A stretch of 64,000 bases of DNA from Hyphomicrobium_A sp963724945 (GCA_963724945.1 CAVRWL010000003.1:186001-250000), one strand, 5' to 3'; positions 1 through 10,325 are shown, counted from the stretch's first letter. Numbers and translations are program-made. Notes: generated by a model from the letters alone, not told the origin.

Positions 1-4
1 TGCC

Positions 5-928
5 TCAATCGCTCCCCAGCACGCAGCTCGCCTCCTCGGGCGAGCGGGCCGCCCGCCGCTGGATCACGGAGGCGCGCTGTGAGGCCCACGGGCCCGGATC
101 GCCCGCATCGCGCGTGAACGGGTTGGGTAGCGACACGGCGAGCAGGGCACTCTGGCGCGAGCTGAGGCGATCGGCCGACCGGCCGAAATGGGCCTCTGCG
201 GCGGCCTCGGCCCCGAAGATGCCCGGACCCAACTCGGCAATGTTGAGGTAGACTTCTAAGATGCGCCGTTTCGACCAGAAAAGCTCAATCGCATAGGTCA
301 GCGGCACCTCGATCAGCTTGCGCACGTAGCTCTTGGCCGGCCACAGGAACAGGTTCTTGGCGACCTGCATGGTGATGGTGCTGGCGCCGCGCGGGATGCC
401 GCCGGAGGAGTGCCTGATTGCATCGGCGACCTCCGCGTAGTCGATACCCCAGTGGGAGCAAAAGCGGCCGTCCTCGGACGCGATGACGGCGCGCATGAGA
501 TGGGGAGATATGCGCTCGAGCGGCACCCACTCCTGCTTGATGCTCGTGCCGCCGAGCCATTGCAGGACCATCAGCGAGGAGAACGGCGGATTGACGAAGC
601 GAAAGACGACGATGAGGAACAAGACGACGGTGAACCAGGCACTGAAGGCGATGGCTGCGACCTTGGCGCCGCGCACGCAATAAGGCTTCAGCTCGCCCCA
701 GCTCCGATCGGCTCTGAGCGCGGACCAACGCCCACCCGGGGAAGCGGCAAACGACATCCGGTCGAAAGCATCTTGCGCACCCTCCGCATCGGGCGCGATA
801 GAGAGCCCAAACTGCCCCTCCCCGCCTGCGGACGCGGGAGGCCGTGCGCCGGCGGATGCGGGCCGCGTCGTCGGCGTCTTGCCCGTCGGTTCAGCGCTCG
901 CCTGAAAAAGAGGGTCGGACCTATCCAT
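5..928 (-). CDS. mtgA: Monofunctional peptidoglycan glycosyltransferase MtgA
   Basis: Polymerises lipid II into glycan strands at the inner membrane (GT51 family, no transpeptidase domain). From the ATG at 928 the protein is 307 residues: a Pro/Ala-rich cytoplasmic tail (about 1-85), one membrane segment (about 88-110), then the GT51 domain with the motif ASEDGRFCSHWGID holding the catalytic Glu (about 152), followed by STITMQVAKNLFLW and the KRRILEVYLNIAELG block. I chose ATG 928 because AAGGA lies four bases upstream; a TTG at 1030 would give a longer, unlikely tail. The tail is longer than usual for MtgA. Family assignment is firm; the start is moderately sure. Confidence 0.93.
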   Translation of the reverse strand: MDRSDPLFQASAEPTGKTPTTRPASAGARPPASAGGEGQFGLSIAPDAEGAQDAFDRMSFAASPGGRWSALRADRSWGELKPYCVRGAKVAAIAFSAWFTVVLFLIVVFRFVNPPFSSLMVLQWLGGTSIKQEWVPLERISPHLMRAVIASEDGRFCSHWGIDYAEVADAIRHSSGGIPRGASTITMQVAKNLFLWPAKSYVRKLIEVPLTYAIELFWSKRRILEVYLNIAELGPGIFGAEAAAEAHFGRSADRLSSRQSALLAVSLPNPFTRDAGDPGPWASQRASVIQRRAARSPEEASCVLGSD

Positions 929-1170
929 ACTGTCCTTGCGTGCCCCGCGTGCCCTCTCCGCGCGTGCCGGCGCGCCCCAAGCGGCGGCCGGCGGGAGCGG
1001 CTCGCACCAAGCCTTTAGGTAATCAGACAATGGCGTTTGTGCAAAGGCTCCGCCGCCCGCGTCGGGGTGCGCCCTTCAGCGAATGGGCTGAAGCTCGTCA
1101 CGATCGGCGCGCGCGGCGCAGCGAGCCGCATGCATTCGCAATTGAACACGTCGAAATTGTGAGAACGGCC

Positions 1171-1677
1171 CTACTGCTTCACGCCGGGTATGGACTTCTC
1201 GCGCGGGTCGCCGGATACGGGCTTCTTGGTGTCGAACACCTGCTCTGTATGGGCGCGCGCGCCCGCGACCTGGTCGGCGTTGAGCCTGCACTCCTTGTCC
1301 TTGTCGAGCAGCGCGAAGGCGCGGTTGGGCTTGTTGACGAACTCGTCACGGCTGAGCTTGCCGTCCCCATTGGCGTCGTAATAGCGCAGGTCGACCGTCT
1401 GGAACATCCGGTCGGTCGCAACGATCTTGGCATACTCGGTTATGTCGACGAAGCCGTCGTGATTGGTGTCGGCCGCGTCGAACAGCTCGCCCGCATAGGC
1501 GCGCCACTCGTCACAGGTGACGACGCCGTCGTGGTTGCGGTCCCAGTTGCCCGCGGCCGACAGGAACACGCGGTCGACATCGCCCAGCGAGGACGTGCTC
1601 GAGCACCCGGCGAGAGCCATGAGCAAGGCGCCCGCGGCGAGGAAGCGATGCTGAAAGCGGCGCGGCTTTGTTATCAT
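1171..1677 (-). CDS. EF-hand domain lipoprotein
   Basis: Predicted 168-residue calcium-binding lipoprotein. A hydrophobic signal ends in the lipobox LAGC (Cys about 25), so the mature protein should be lipid-anchored. Three good EF-hand loops are visible: DRNHDGVVTCDE (about 46-57), DTNHDGFVDITE (70-81) and DANGDGKLSRDE (101-112). A fourth, DKDKECRLNADQ (about 125), lacks several calcium ligands. The ATG at 1677 is chosen because a GGGGGAAAGAAG stretch precedes it and it opens directly into the signal sequence; an upstream in-frame start at 1701 would spoil the signal. It follows ispG on the same strand with 27 bases between them. Its target is unknown. Confidence 0.85.
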   Translation of the reverse strand: MITKPRRFQHRFLAAGALLMALAGCSSTSSLGDVDRVFLSAAGNWDRNHDGVVTCDEWRAYAGELFDAADTNHDGFVDITEYAKIVATDRMFQTVDLRYYDANGDGKLSRDEFVNKPNRAFALLDKDKECRLNADQVAGARAHTEQVFDTKKPVSGDPREKSIPGVKQ

Positions 1678-1704
1678 TCTTCTTTCCCCCAAAGGCTGCA
1701 CCCT

Positions 1705-2976
1705 TCAGGCAGTTTTTCTATGCGGCCCCGAGCCCGCCGACGCCGGGCCGAAGCGCCGCTCGATGTACTCCTCCACGATTTGCTTGAACTCGGCGGCGAT
1801 ATTCGGGCCGCGCAGCGTCATTGCCTTGCGGCCGTCGATGAACACCGGCGCGGCCGGGGCCTCACCGGTGCCCGGCAGCGAGATGCCGATGTTGGCGTGC
1901 TTTGATTCGCCAGGGCCGTTTACGATGCAGCCCATGACCGCAAAACTCAAGGTCTCGACCCCCGGATAGCGCTGGCGCCACTCGGGCATGCGCGTGCGAA
2001 TCATCGCCTGCACGTCGCTCGCGAGCTCCTGGAACACGGTCGATGTCGTGCGTCCGCAGCCGGGACACGCGGCAACCACCGGGACGAACGACCTGAGCCC
2101 CATGCTTTGCAGGATCTCCTGCGCGACTCTCACCTCCAGCGTGCGGTCGCCGCCGGGCTCCGGCGTGAGCGAGACGCGAATGGTGTCGCCGATGCCCGCC
2201 TGCAACAGGAGGCCGATGCCGGCCGTGGAGGCGACGACCCCCTTGGAGCCCATGCCGGCCTCGGTGAGGCCGACATGCAGCGCGTAATCGCTGCGAGATC
2301 CAAGCTTGGCGTAGACGCTGACGAGGTCCTGTACGGCGGAGACCTTGGCCGAAAGGATGATGCGGTCGCGTCCGAGCCCCAACTCCTCGGCGCGCTGAGC
2401 CGACAGGAGCGCTGACTGCACGATCGCCTCGTGCATGACCGCACGCGCGTCCTGCGGTGCGTCCGAGCGCGCGTTCTCATCCATAAGCCGCGTCAAGAGC
2501 TCCTGATCGAGCGAGCCCCAGTTGACGCCGATCCGCACTGGCTTGTTCCAGCGCAACGCGATGTCGATGATGGCGCCGAACTGCCGGTCCTTCTTCTCCT
2601 TGAAGCCGACGTTGCCCGGATTGATGCGATACTTGTCGAGCGCCTCGGCCGCGGCCGGGTTCTCAGCCAGCAGCGTGTGGCCGATATAATGGAAGTCGCC
2701 CACGAGCGGCACGCTGACGCCTCGCGCCGCCAGCCGATCGCGGATGTGGGGGACGGCCTTGGCGGCCTCGTCGCGGTCGACCGTGATGCGAACGAGCTCG
2801 GAGCCCGCCCGCGCCAGCGCGGCGACCTGCTCGACGGTTGCATCGATGTCGGCGGTGTCGGTGTTGGTCATGGACTGCACGACGACCGGCGCAGCCCCAC
2901 CGACGATCACGTCCGCGACGGCGACGGCCTGCGACGACCGCCGTGGCGCGATGAGATCCGTGGCCAAACTCTGCAT
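1705..2976 (-). CDS. ispG: 4-hydroxy-3-methylbut-2-en-1-yl diphosphate synthase IspG
   Basis: Cytosolic [4Fe-4S] enzyme of the MEP isoprenoid pathway, converting MEcPP to HMBPP. About 423 residues from ATG 2976, normal for the proteobacterial form. The opening SQAVAVADVIVGGAAPVVVQSM region and the cluster-binding cysteines in CPGCGR (about 304 and 307) and MGCIVNGPGES (about 350) are all present. An in-frame earlier start at 3003 would add nine residues; 2976 is preceded by a purine-rich GACAGAGAGAG. It sits 67 bases downstream of znuB on the same strand, which may be accidental read-through rather than a functional link. Confidence 0.96.
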   Translation of the reverse strand: MQSLATDLIAPRRSSQAVAVADVIVGGAAPVVVQSMTNTDTADIDATVEQVAALARAGSELVRITVDRDEAAKAVPHIRDRLAARGVSVPLVGDFHYIGHTLLAENPAAAEALDKYRINPGNVGFKEKKDRQFGAIIDIALRWNKPVRIGVNWGSLDQELLTRLMDENARSDAPQDARAVMHEAIVQSALLSAQRAEELGLGRDRIILSAKVSAVQDLVSVYAKLGSRSDYALHVGLTEAGMGSKGVVASTAGIGLLLQAGIGDTIRVSLTPEPGGDRTLEVRVAQEILQSMGLRSFVPVVAACPGCGRTTSTVFQELASDVQAMIRTRMPEWRQRYPGVETLSFAVMGCIVNGPGESKHANIGISLPGTGEAPAAPVFIDGRKAMTLRGPNIAAEFKQIVEEYIERRFGPASAGSGPHRKTA

Positions 2977-3043
2977 GGCTCTCTCTGTCCGTCCCTGCTG
3001 CACCGATACCTAATCCAGCCTCGCCGCGTTGGCCAGGGGTCCC

Positions 3044-3841
3044 CTAGCGGCCGGCCCGCAGCGCCGCCGCCGTTAAGGATAGTCCCGCCGCGGCGGCCAT
3101 GACGATGACAATCGAGGGACCGCCTGGCGAATTGAGCGTGGCTGAAAGCCACAGGCCCGCAAGTACGCTCGCCCCCGCAATAAGCGCCGTCAGCACCACC
3201 ATGCGCTCGGGCGTTCCCGCCAGCGGGCGCGCGGTGACGGCGGGCACGACAAGGAAGGCCATCACGAGCAGGACGCCGACGATCTTCATGGCGACAGCAA
3301 TTGTCACCGCGAGGAGCATGATAAAGACCGCGCGGATGCGCCGGCGGTCGACGCCTTCGGCAGCGGCCAGCTCCTCGTGCACGGCGAGCCGCAAAAGCGG
3401 CTGCCACAGCCAGGCGACGGCGGCGAGAACCACGATCCCGCCTGAGAAGATCCAGGCGATGTCCGCGGTCGTGACTGCGAAGACGTCGCCGAACAGGAAT
3501 CCGACGAGGTCGACGGGCGGCCCCTTGATCATCGACGTGGCGATGACGCCGGCCGCGAGCGCCGCGTGGTGCAAGAGCCCGAGGACGGAATCGAGGGCGA
3601 CGACCTGTTGCCGGCTGAACCAGATCAGAAGCGAGGCGATCACGACGGCGACGATGAGCACGCCGAACGTGATGTCGAGCTGCAGCGCCAGCCCCAAGGC
3701 GACGCCGATGAGGCTCGCCTGCGCGACCGTCTCGCCGAAGTAGGCCATGCGCTGCCACACGATGAAGCAGCCGAGGGGGGCGGCGACGACGGCGAGCCCC
3801 AGGCCGGCAACGAGCGCGCGCAAGAGAAACGGCTCAAGCAC
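3044..3841 (-). CDS. znuB: Zinc ABC transporter permease ZnuB
   Basis: Inner-membrane permease of the high-affinity zinc importer, ABC-3 family, 265 residues with about eight hydrophobic helices. The opening LGCFIVWQRMAYFGETVAQASLIGVALG is the conserved ZnuB N-terminal region. Starts at GTG 3841, two bases after the znuC stop, with GGGAGGGG upstream, so it is translationally linked to znuC. Order on the minus strand is zur-znuC-znuB. The periplasmic binding protein ZnuA is not in this cluster and must be elsewhere if the system works. Confidence 0.93.
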   Translation of the reverse strand: MLEPFLLRALVAGLGLAVVAAPLGCFIVWQRMAYFGETVAQASLIGVALGLALQLDITFGVLIVAVVIASLLIWFSRQQVVALDSVLGLLHHAALAAGVIATSMIKGPPVDLVGFLFGDVFAVTTADIAWIFSGGIVVLAAVAWLWQPLLRLAVHEELAAAEGVDRRRIRAVFIMLLAVTIAVAMKIVGVLLVMAFLVVPAVTARPLAGTPERMVVLTALIAGASVLAGLWLSATLNSPGGPSIVIVMAAAAGLSLTAAALRAGR

Positions 3842-3843
3842 CT

Positions 3844-4755
<912 letters not shown>

Positions 4756-4762
4756 CGGCCCT

Positions 4763-5266
4763 TCAGTCCTTTTTCGACGCGCAAGAGCGGCACAGCCCCG
4801 AGACTTCCACGAACTTGACGCGAGGCTGGAACGACGCCGCGCGCGACAGGCGGTCTATCGTCTCGAACACTCCCTCCGAATCGACCTCCTGGACGGCGTT
4901 GCATCTCTCGCAAGCGAGGAAGATCGGGCGCCGCCCCAGTGCGTGGTCGAGCCTGCGGCAGGCGAAGTAGGCGTTCTTGCTCTCCAGGCGATGGATGACG
5001 CCGGCCTCGAGCAGGGCATCGATAGCCCGATAGATCGAGATCGGCGCGAGCCGCGTCCCCTTCTCGGCGAGGCGTGCGAGAATGTCGTAGGCGCCGATCG
5101 AGGTGTAGGTGGACGCGATCTCCTGGAACACGTCCTGGCGCAACTTGGTGAAGCGCAAATTTTTCTCGAGAAACGCTTGGCTCGCTCTTTCGACGGCTTT
5201 TGCCAAACGGCGATCGCTCTGGGTCCCGAACGTTGCAACGCTCTGTTTGGCGGACACCTCAGCCAT
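4763..5266 (-). CDS. zur: Fur-family zinc uptake regulator Zur
   Basis: Zinc-responsive repressor, 167 residues. N-terminal winged helix (about 35-90, with SIGAYDILARLAEKG and SIYRAIDALLEAGVIHRLES), then the C-terminal dimerisation region. Structural zinc cysteines are visible as CERC (about 128-131) and CRSC near the end, the spacing typical of Zur rather than Fur. It heads the zur-znuC-znuB operon, so it probably controls its own operon. I searched upstream (5267-5481) for a Zur-type palindrome and did not find a convincing one. Confidence 0.9.
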   Translation of the reverse strand: MAEVSAKQSVATFGTQSDRRLAKAVERASQAFLEKNLRFTKLRQDVFQEIASTYTSIGAYDILARLAEKGTRLAPISIYRAIDALLEAGVIHRLESKNAYFACRRLDHALGRRPIFLACERCNAVQEVDSEGVFETIDRLSRAASFQPRVKFVEVSGLCRSCASKKD

Positions 5267-5481
5267 CTAATTCCATCCCAAGCGTTTCTGTTTGCGCAAT
5301 CTTATACCACTCCGGCGCGCATGGCACGTTACGAGTTTGCGGCCCCATCGTGATAGAGCCGTTCCCTTTTCCGCCAATATCATATGGTTGCTAGACGCTA
5401 GAGAACAAATGGAGAAGGGGGCGGGCGGCCAAACTTGCGCGCTCCCAGCAGTATTGGTTCAGAGGCCATTTAACCCCAGCA

Positions 5482-6640
5482 ATGCCACCCATTCCCGCAT
5501 ACATCATCGCGGCGCGCCGGAGTGCGATCGGCCGCATCGGCGGCCTGCACAAGAGCCGGCGCATCGAGGAGCTCAGCGCGCCTATCCTCGGCGCTGCGCT
5601 CAACGATAGCGGGCTCAAGCCCGCGCAGGTCGACGAGGTCATCGTCGGCAACGTCACCCAAGGCGGCAACCCCGCGCGCCTCATTGCGCTGGCGGCCGGC
5701 CTGCCCGAGACCGTCTCCGCCTCCACCATCGACCGCCAGTGCGGCTCCGGCCTCGACGCGATCGTCTCGGCCGTGCGCACGATCGCCATGGGCGATGCCG
5801 ATGCGATCCTCGCCGGCGGTGCCGAGGCGATCTCAACTGCGCCTTGGCGGATCGCGAAGCCCAAGAGCCTGCATCAGCTGCCCCACTTCCTGAACTACGA
5901 GCCGACGGCCGGCGAGGAGCGCGAGGTGCCGCCGCTGATCGAGGCGACCGAAGCGCTGTCGGCGCAGCTCGGCATCAGCCGCGCTCAGCAGGACGCCTAC
6001 ACGCTGCGCACGCACATGCTGGCGGAGGCCGCGCGTGAGAGCCGCCGCTTCGTCGGCGAGATCGTGCCCATTCGGGCCAACGCGCAAGAGTTGCGCGACG
6101 AGAGCGCGATCGAGCCCGATTTCAAGGACTTGGCGCAGCTCGCCCCCTTCCTGCCGCCGGACGGAACGCTCACCCCCGGCAACACCAGCACCATTCACGA
6201 CGGCGCGGCGATGACCGTCGTCGTATCGGAGCGCATGTGGGGAACGCTCGGCAAGCCGCGCGCTCTTCGTCTCATCGCGCACACGGCGCGCGGCGTGGCG
6301 TCCCAAGAAGAGGCGTCAGCACCCATCGCGGCGATGAAGAAGCTGAACGAGCGCCTCAACGGGTTCAAGCCGGCCGACATCGGCGTCATCGAGATGAGCG
6401 AGACATCGGCTGCACAGGCGATCGCGTTGGTCCAGAAGTCTCGATCTCAGCGAGGATATCCTGAACCCTGACGGCGGCGCCGTCGCGCGCGGCCACCCCT
6501 TCAGCGCCGCCGGCGCGGTGCTCGTCGCACGCCTCTTCACGCGCATGGCGCGCACGAAGGAGAAGGGCCCGCGACTTGGTGTGGCAACGCTGGGCGTGCG
6601 GGGCGGCATGGGGCTCGCCACGGCGTTCGAGGCGGTCTAG
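5482..6640 (+). pseudogene. Thiolase-family protein, frameshifted and with altered active site
   Basis: Resembles acetyl-CoA acyltransferases, which join or cleave acyl-CoA. The first frame runs to about 6438 (RSAIGRIGGLHKSR, then the nucleophile loop DRQCGSGLDAIVSA). The remainder (LNPDGGAVARGHPFSAAGA ... TLGVRGGMGLATAFEAV) is one base out of register from about 6440 to the stop at 6640. The N-terminal catalytic Cys and the GHP histidine are present. The usual NEAF loop is replaced by SETS, and the C-terminal Cys of the CxGGG motif is Gly (LGVRGG). The frame break may be an error, but these substitutions suggest it is not a normal thiolase even if whole. Confidence 0.8.
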
Positions 6641-6945
6641 CTGGCGTTCTGGCCGGCGCCTTGGCCGCTCGAGTTGCGCCGGCGCCTTCACCCTGAAGCA
6701 GCGAGAGCCTTGCTCAAAGGCTAACAAATCCCCAATTCTTGTATTGATTCGCTGCGGCAGCGCCGGAGGTCGGCGCGCTCCGGCGTTCTATGCGCAAGGG
6801 ATCGCCGCATTCCTGCCGTGAAGGTGCCGAGAGCTGTGGTCATCGTGCACCAAGCGGTGGCTCGCATGCCGCAGGCTCGCATGGCGAAGACCAAGGTGAA
6901 TGCCGGACGGTCCACCCCCGCCCGCTCCGGCCGGAGGAAGTACGA
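6641..6945 (+). other. Intergenic region upstream of large membrane protein
   Basis: About 300 bases without a credible gene. The only recognisable element is the ribosome-binding site GGAGGAAG just before ATG 6946. No clear terminator for the thiolase and no convincing promoter hexamers were seen. Confidence 0.4.
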
Positions 6946-9774
6946 ATGGACGTAGTGCAAGGGATCGCAAGCGCGGGTCCCGCGTCGGTTGGCGACTGGG
7001 TTGCCCAGCATTGGAAGGACGTCGCCCTCTACACAGGGCTCATTCTGTCCGCCTGGTTCCTCGCGAGCCGGCTCGGCAAACCCGTGTGGAAGCGGATCGA
7101 GGAGACGATCCTCTCCGACTGGCGGCTCGCGCTGCTCGGCACCACGGGCGTCGTGCTCTCGCTCGCCTCGGGTTGGACCACCTGGGACGGCATGCGCAAT
7201 TTCACGAAGGAGCCCTTGCTCTCCTTCATGATCACGTTCGGCATCCAGGGCGTGATGCTGATCGTCGCGTGGCTGATCGGCGAGACCTTCGCGACGGGCA
7301 TGAGCCAGCAGCCGTCGGGCGCGGCGCCGCGCGGCATCAACAAGGCCGCGCAAGCACTCCTCGGCGGCGCCGCCGGCATCCTCTTGTTCCTCGCGCTATT
7401 CGCGATCGCACTGCAGAGCAGCGGCCAGATCGACCTGCGCAACGCCACATCCGCCGGCCTCGGCTGGAGCAGGGCCGCCGACACGCTCTTGCCCGTCATC
7501 GTGGGACTATTGGTTTTCGCGCTCATCTTCGTTTACGCGACGAGCGACATCGTCAAGCCGTACCTGCAGGGCTCGCGCGTCATCCTCAAGAACGCCGTGC
7601 TGTGGGTGATGTTCCTCGCCTGCATGGCGACGTCGGTGTTCTTCTCCTTCGACTCGCTGTTCTCCGCCATCTTCCCGCAGTCCGAGCGCGTGCGTGCGGC
7701 CGAGCTGCGCGCACAAAATCAGGTGGCCGGCGTCGTCGCCGACATCGGACAAACGATCGACAAGCGCAGCGTGCGCGAGGCGGAGGCCTTGTTCACCAGC
7801 CCCGGCTGGCAGGCCTACGACGAGCACTTGGCCAAGCTCGCGAAGGCGGCGCAGGGGGCGCAAGGCGAGATCGAGCGCTATTTCAATGAGCAGATCGAGG
7901 CCAAGAACCGCGCCATCCAGGAGCAGCACGAGCGCATCGCCACCGCGCAGAGCAGCGAGGCGGGGCTTGCCGGCAAGAAGACGTCGCTCACCGAGGAGCG
8001 CGCGCGCCTTGTCGCCGAGCGCCCGGGGCTTTCCGCCGAGTATGCGGAGAAGAAGGCCGACCTCGATGCGAAAGCGCGCGAGATCGACGCCAAGCGCGTC
8101 GAGGCGCTGGCCGAGGACAAGGGCGTGGAAGGCACCGGCAAGGCCGGCAGAGGTCCGGTCTATCGCCAACGCATGGACGAGCTCGACAAGCTGCAGGCCG
8201 CCTACAAAATCGCGGAGGAGCGCACCAACAACGCCAAGAAGCGCCTCTCGACCGTGGAAACGCGTCTTGCCCAGATCGATCGCGAGCTCGCCACCGTCGA
8301 CGGCGACCTTGCCTCCTATAAGGCGGAAACACAGACCGCCGAGCAGCGCATCGCGCTCGCGCAAGGCGACAGCGCACCGGACAAAAGCGAGCAGCTCGAT
8401 CCCGCGCGCATCCTGACGGGCTTCGAGGCTGCGAAAGCGGAGTTCCGCCAGAAGCCGACGGAAGCCAACCTCACGGGGCTGCAGCAGCAGTGCTCGCAGC
8501 TCCTTAGCGCCATGACGAGCACCGAGGTCACCAAGGCGGAGGTCAAGGGCATCGACTGCGATCCCAAGCAGGCGAGCGAGGCGGCGGGCGTCATGTTTGC
8601 GCTCAACGCCGGCGCCAAGACATTCGCAAACTCGTGCGCGGGCGGCGACAAGCTCGAGGCCAACAAGGGAACGGATGCGCTCTTCGGCTTTGCACGCAAG
8701 TGCCTGGCCGATTCCGGTCTGCCGAGCAAGGAGACGGACGAGCTGCGCACCAAGATCAACTCGGCCGAGCTCAACCGCGACGACAAGGCCCACCGCTTCG
8801 TCGTGACCTGGAACGCCTTCCAGGACGGGAACCGTCTCGCCTATCTCGCGCTCTGCATCGCGATCGCGATCGATTCGCTCGTGTTCATGTCGGGCCTGTT
8901 CGGCGCCAACGCCGTGCGCTCGCCCTTGTCCGACGTGCCGAGCTTCAAGGCGCGCACCGCCCAGCAGCTCGAGGCGATCATCGAGAACGCGCTGCTCCCC
9001 GACACCTTCGAGACCGCGCGCCTCACCTTGCAGTCGCTGCGCCCGATAACGAACGTAGCGGGCTTCATGGCCGAGGTGCGCCCTGACGCACTCGATCCGC
9101 ATACGGGCGCCCGCGTGCTCGGGGTCTTGAACGCGGGCGCGACCATCCACGCGGTCGAGTACGACGAGGCCGGTCGCCGCTACCTCGTGCGCTCGGAGCT
9201 CTTCGAGTTCCTCTCCGTCGTCGCCAAGAAGGCGTTCGAGGCGAGCGCGCATCACGTCAACCAGGCGGAGCTTGAGAAGATCGTCGGCGTGGCGCTATTG
9301 CCCAACCTGAGCCACAACGCCGAGATCGTGCTGCACTACATGCACCCCATCAGCGAGGACCGCGGCTTTACCGCCGAGATCAAGCTCGACGAGGTGGCGC
9401 CCGAGCACATCCGCACCGTGCGCAATACGCTGAACGCGGGCGCGACGCTCGACCGCGTGCAGCGCGTCGGCAAGGACGCCAAGCACTACTACATCCACCG
9501 CGACCTCTATCGCACACTCGCGCTGATCCGCGCGCGCACGCTGATGATGGACTACGGACAGCCGCGCATCGACGCGGTCCCGCAGGCCCAGGAGTTCGGC
9601 GGCTCGATCACGGGCCCGTCGAAGGCGATCGAGCATCAGCCTGACCCACAGGCGGCGCTGCCGCTCACGGCTGCGAACGAGGACGATGCGAGTTCCGAAA
9701 AGCGCACCAGATGCGCGCGCAGTTCGTCTCCGACCTGCTCGAGGCGCTGCGCCTTGAGCCGAGCGCACGTATGA
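6946..9774 (+). CDS. Large membrane-anchored coiled-coil protein with C-terminal tandem repeat
   Basis: Not a family I recognise. 942 residues in this frame from ATG 6946, which has GGAGGAAG upstream. About six hydrophobic helices lie in residues 25-240, including a TWDGMRNF motif at 79-86. A long charged coiled coil follows (about 330-500) with AGRGPVY at 400-406, then another membrane segment (about 630-655). The cytoplasmic end holds two related units of about 90 residues (about 675-760 and 776-866). The last 25 or so residues look out of frame, since a different frame downstream has better coding character. It shares layout and motifs with the minus-strand protein at 58620-60434. A membrane scaffold or tethering role is a guess. 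Confidence 0.75.
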   Translation: MDVVQGIASAGPASVGDWVAQHWKDVALYTGLILSAWFLASRLGKPVWKRIEETILSDWRLALLGTTGVVLSLASGWTTWDGMRNFTKEPLLSFMITFGIQGVMLIVAWLIGETFATGMSQQPSGAAPRGINKAAQALLGGAAGILLFLALFAIALQSSGQIDLRNATSAGLGWSRAADTLLPVIVGLLVFALIFVYATSDIVKPYLQGSRVILKNAVLWVMFLACMATSVFFSFDSLFSAIFPQSERVRAAELRAQNQVAGVVADIGQTIDKRSVREAEALFTSPGWQAYDEHLAKLAKAAQGAQGEIERYFNEQIEAKNRAIQEQHERIATAQSSEAGLAGKKTSLTEERARLVAERPGLSAEYAEKKADLDAKAREIDAKRVEALAEDKGVEGTGKAGRGPVYRQRMDELDKLQAAYKIAEERTNNAKKRLSTVETRLAQIDRELATVDGDLASYKAETQTAEQRIALAQGDSAPDKSEQLDPARILTGFEAAKAEFRQKPTEANLTGLQQQCSQLLSAMTSTEVTKAEVKGIDCDPKQASEAAGVMFALNAGAKTFANSCAGGDKLEANKGTDALFGFARKCLADSGLPSKETDELRTKINSAELNRDDKAHRFVVTWNAFQDGNRLAYLALCIAIAIDSLVFMSGLFGANAVRSPLSDVPSFKARTAQQLEAIIENALLPDTFETARLTLQSLRPITNVAGFMAEVRPDALDPHTGARVLGVLNAGATIHAVEYDEAGRRYLVRSELFEFLSVVAKKAFEASAHHVNQAELEKIVGVALLPNLSHNAEIVLHYMHPISEDRGFTAEIKLDEVAPEHIRTVRNTLNAGATLDRVQRVGKDAKHYYIHRDLYRTLALIRARTLMMDYGQPRIDAVPQAQEFGGSITGPSKAIEHQPDPQAALPLTAANEDDASSEKRTRCARSSSPTCSRRCALSRAHV
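8968..9543 (+). repeat. Internal tandem repeat of about 90 codons in the large membrane protein
   Basis: Two successive units align without large gaps: ENALLPDTFETARLTLQSL ... GFMAEV ... LNAGAT ... YLVRSELFEFL and GVALLPNLSHNAEIVLHYM ... GFTAEI ... LNAGAT ... YYIHRDLYRTL. Shared positions include ALLP, PI, GF-AE, a V five residues before LNAGAT, and an aromatic residue before the final helix. This is a duplicated soluble domain following the last membrane segment. I do not know the domain. Confidence 0.8.
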
Positions 9775-10272
9775 GCTGCGTTACCGGGCCGGAGTTTGCT
9801 GCCGCCGTGGCCGCGAACGAGGCCTTCACGCGCGCGCGCCACTCCAACCAGACGCTCGACGACCAGCTCACCGAGCGCGATGAGCAGGCGCGCATGTCGC
9901 TCGACCACGCTTACGCGCTTTCTCAAGGGCAAGTGAAGCCGCGCAGAGCTGGGAGCATCAGCGCTTGCGGAGGCCTACCAGGAGATCGAGCGAGCTGGCC
10001 CGTGCTGATGCTGCTGCCGAACGGACCTTACGAGGCGGTGCTTGAAAGAGACCGTCGAGATCATGGAGCCCGATGCCGGGGACGGCCGTCTGTCGACCGA
10101 GCAGCAAAGCCTCTACGAGATCGCGCGCGCGCTCGCCGAAGCCTTCAGAAGCAACGGGCGCTCGAGCGAGATCTCGTGGCGGCGCTCGACGGCGAACTTC
10201 GACCAAACCCCGCGCGGCAGCGACCCGCGCCTCGCGCTCGAGGAGGACGAGGACCGGAAGACGCTGAACTAA
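9690..10272 (+). pseudogene. Broken coiled-coil coding tail after the large membrane protein
   Basis: Coding-like sequence in several frames. From about 9697 a frame one base off gives FRKAHQMRAQFVSDLLEALR and a further 60 or so helical residues. Near 9945 the register is lost again (EAYQEIERA is visible in another frame). From 10042 a third frame gives KETVEIMEPDAG ... LALEEDEDRKTLN and a stop at 10272. Either the large protein continues to 10272 as a roughly 1,100-residue product with several sequence errors, or this is a decaying second gene. The terminator-like hairpin right after 10272 supports 10272 as the true end of the transcription unit. Confidence 0.5.
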
Positions 10273-10292
10273 AGCAATTCGCCAGCACAACA

Positions 10293-10325
10293 GGTGTCGG
10301 ACTCTCTGGGTCCGACGCCTTTTTT
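10293..10325 (+). terminator. Rho-independent terminator built on a GGTGTC hairpin
   Basis: Arms GGTGTCGGAC (10293-10302) and GTCCGACGCC (10310-10319) pair around a 7-base loop and run straight into six T residues (10320-10325). It lies 20 bases after the stop at 10272. The arms resemble three other hairpins in the window (54998, 57719, 57770), so it may be a repeat element used as a terminator. Confidence 0.82.

Noticed and set aside
844..1905. Long plus-strand open frame across mtgA, the EF-hand gene and ispG
   Set aside because: It is the shadow of three well-supported minus-strand genes; the translation has no recognisable motif.
5267..5481. Zur-box candidate AATATCATATG near 5378
   Set aside because: It lacks the extended dyad of known Zur sites and lies far from the zur start.
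7507..9255. Long minus-strand open frame inside the large membrane protein
   Set aside because: Antisense shadow rich in Arg/Leu/Gly; the plus-strand frame has the start site, membrane helices and repeat structure.
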